A model generated the notes under the pieces. The model was not told the origin of the DNA. It made no database searches and saw only the letters and a list, made by a program, of their open reading frames with translations. A stretch of DNA of 5,436 nt from Phyllobacteriaceae bacterium (GTDB lineage Bacteria > Pseudomonadota > Alphaproteobacteria > Rhizobiales > Devosiaceae). A program made the position numbers and the translations under genes. Positions 5,143 through 5,436 of this stretch are shown in pieces. The stretch is taken from NCBI GenBank assembly GCA_012799265.1, contig JAAZLP010000346.1, positions 1 to 5,436 on the forward strand. The letters are read 5' to 3'. Numbering within the stretch: position 1 is the first letter of the stretch; the number at the start of each line of letters is the position of its first letter.

Positions 5143-5436
5143 AGTATCGTTTCGAGGAAGGTTAGTCAGTCTTTGGAATGGGTTTCTGTCGCCGATGGCT
5201 GAATTGGTTCGTTACCGATGTAGTCGTTGCTGCATGAGCCGGCGGCGCGCTTTCGGTGCTCGGACGACTGATAAGGTTGGCATAGGCACATTCGCGCAGC
5301 GTCATCTGGATAAAGCGTTAGCTTTGCCAACGGTTTGGGCCATCAGGGTCGGGTGCGGATAGGGCGAGCCCGGAGATATGAATAGTTTGGCGCGGAGGCC
5401 GAACTATAGGCCAAGCCATTGTCGGTCGCACCTAGC
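5143..5436 (-). pseudogene. Decayed IS481-family transposase, C-terminal part, cut by window edge
   Basis: No single frame is open, but pieces of the C-terminal half of an IS481-type DDE (rve) transposase appear in the right order across the three minus-strand frames. They are TDNGLAYSS (TDNG at 5426-5415, holding the second catalytic Asp), IRTRP, then RFIQMTLRECAYA (RFIQ at 5317-5306) matching the usual ERFIQTxLREWAYA. Next come YQSSEHR (from 5273) and LHR followed by SAIGDRNPFQRLTNLPRND (5202-5146), matching the family's LHxYN...RPHxAIG...P..RL tail. Stops fall after RTRP (5345-5343), before RFIQ (5320-5318) and after LHR (5214-5212), with several single-base frame changes between pieces. 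The catalytic Glu position (ERF) is lost to a frameshift and stop. It cannot make an active enzyme. The N-terminal half would lie beyond the right edge. GC is about 55%, lower than the core genes. Confidence 0.78.

Noticed and set aside
5195..5362. A 55-codon plus-strand frame with closely spaced cysteines (RYRCSRCC), suggesting a small zinc protein
   Set aside because: It lies exactly opposite the decayed transposase pieces and has no plausible ribosome binding site, so it is a chance frame.
1..5436. tRNA, rRNA, CRISPR array or riboswitch
   Set aside because: No cloverleaf with a conserved T-loop, no regularly spaced repeat array and no rRNA core sequence was seen on either strand.

Overview
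The window reads as a chromosomal segment of an alphaproteobacterium, probably of the Hyphomicrobiales (Rhizobiales) type. The grounds are the GC-rich coding sequence (about 60-65% in sampled stretches of polA), the overall sequence character of the DNA polymerase I, a stand-alone receiver protein of a kind common in that class, and a small lipoprotein transglycosylase. The genus cannot be fixed from the sequence alone; a Devosia-like organism is a guess.

Layout from left to right. At 1-152 (minus strand, cut by the window edge) lies the first 50 codons of a Panacea/DUF4065 (SocA-like) protein, whose ATG comes one codon after the polA stop and in the same frame. At 156-3074 (minus) is a complete polA with all three enzymatic domains intact. 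At 3075-3279 is a divergent intergenic region with small repeats and a hairpin next to a ribosome binding site. At 3280-3663 (plus) is a single-domain response regulator that most likely starts at a TTG. At 3664-4242 (minus) is a lipoprotein lytic transglycosylase. The stop codons of these two convergent genes abut with no base between them, inside a run of inverted repeats. At 4311-4349 is a candidate terminator for the next gene. At 4409-5011 (minus) is tag, encoding 3-methyladenine DNA glycosylase I. At 5143-5436 (minus, running off the window) is a badly frameshifted remnant of an IS481-family transposase.

How the genes relate. polA and tag both serve base excision repair (damaged-base removal, then gap filling) but are not in one operon here, because a plus-strand gene and a cell-wall gene separate them. 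The ordinary core segment (polA to tag) is flanked by accessory DNA of lower GC, about 53% on the left and 55% on the right by hand count. The decayed insertion sequence is on the right. The Panacea-domain gene, a likely antitoxin or proteolytic-adaptor gene whose partner would lie beyond the left edge, is on the left. The most noteworthy item is this partial Panacea gene joined to the end of polA.
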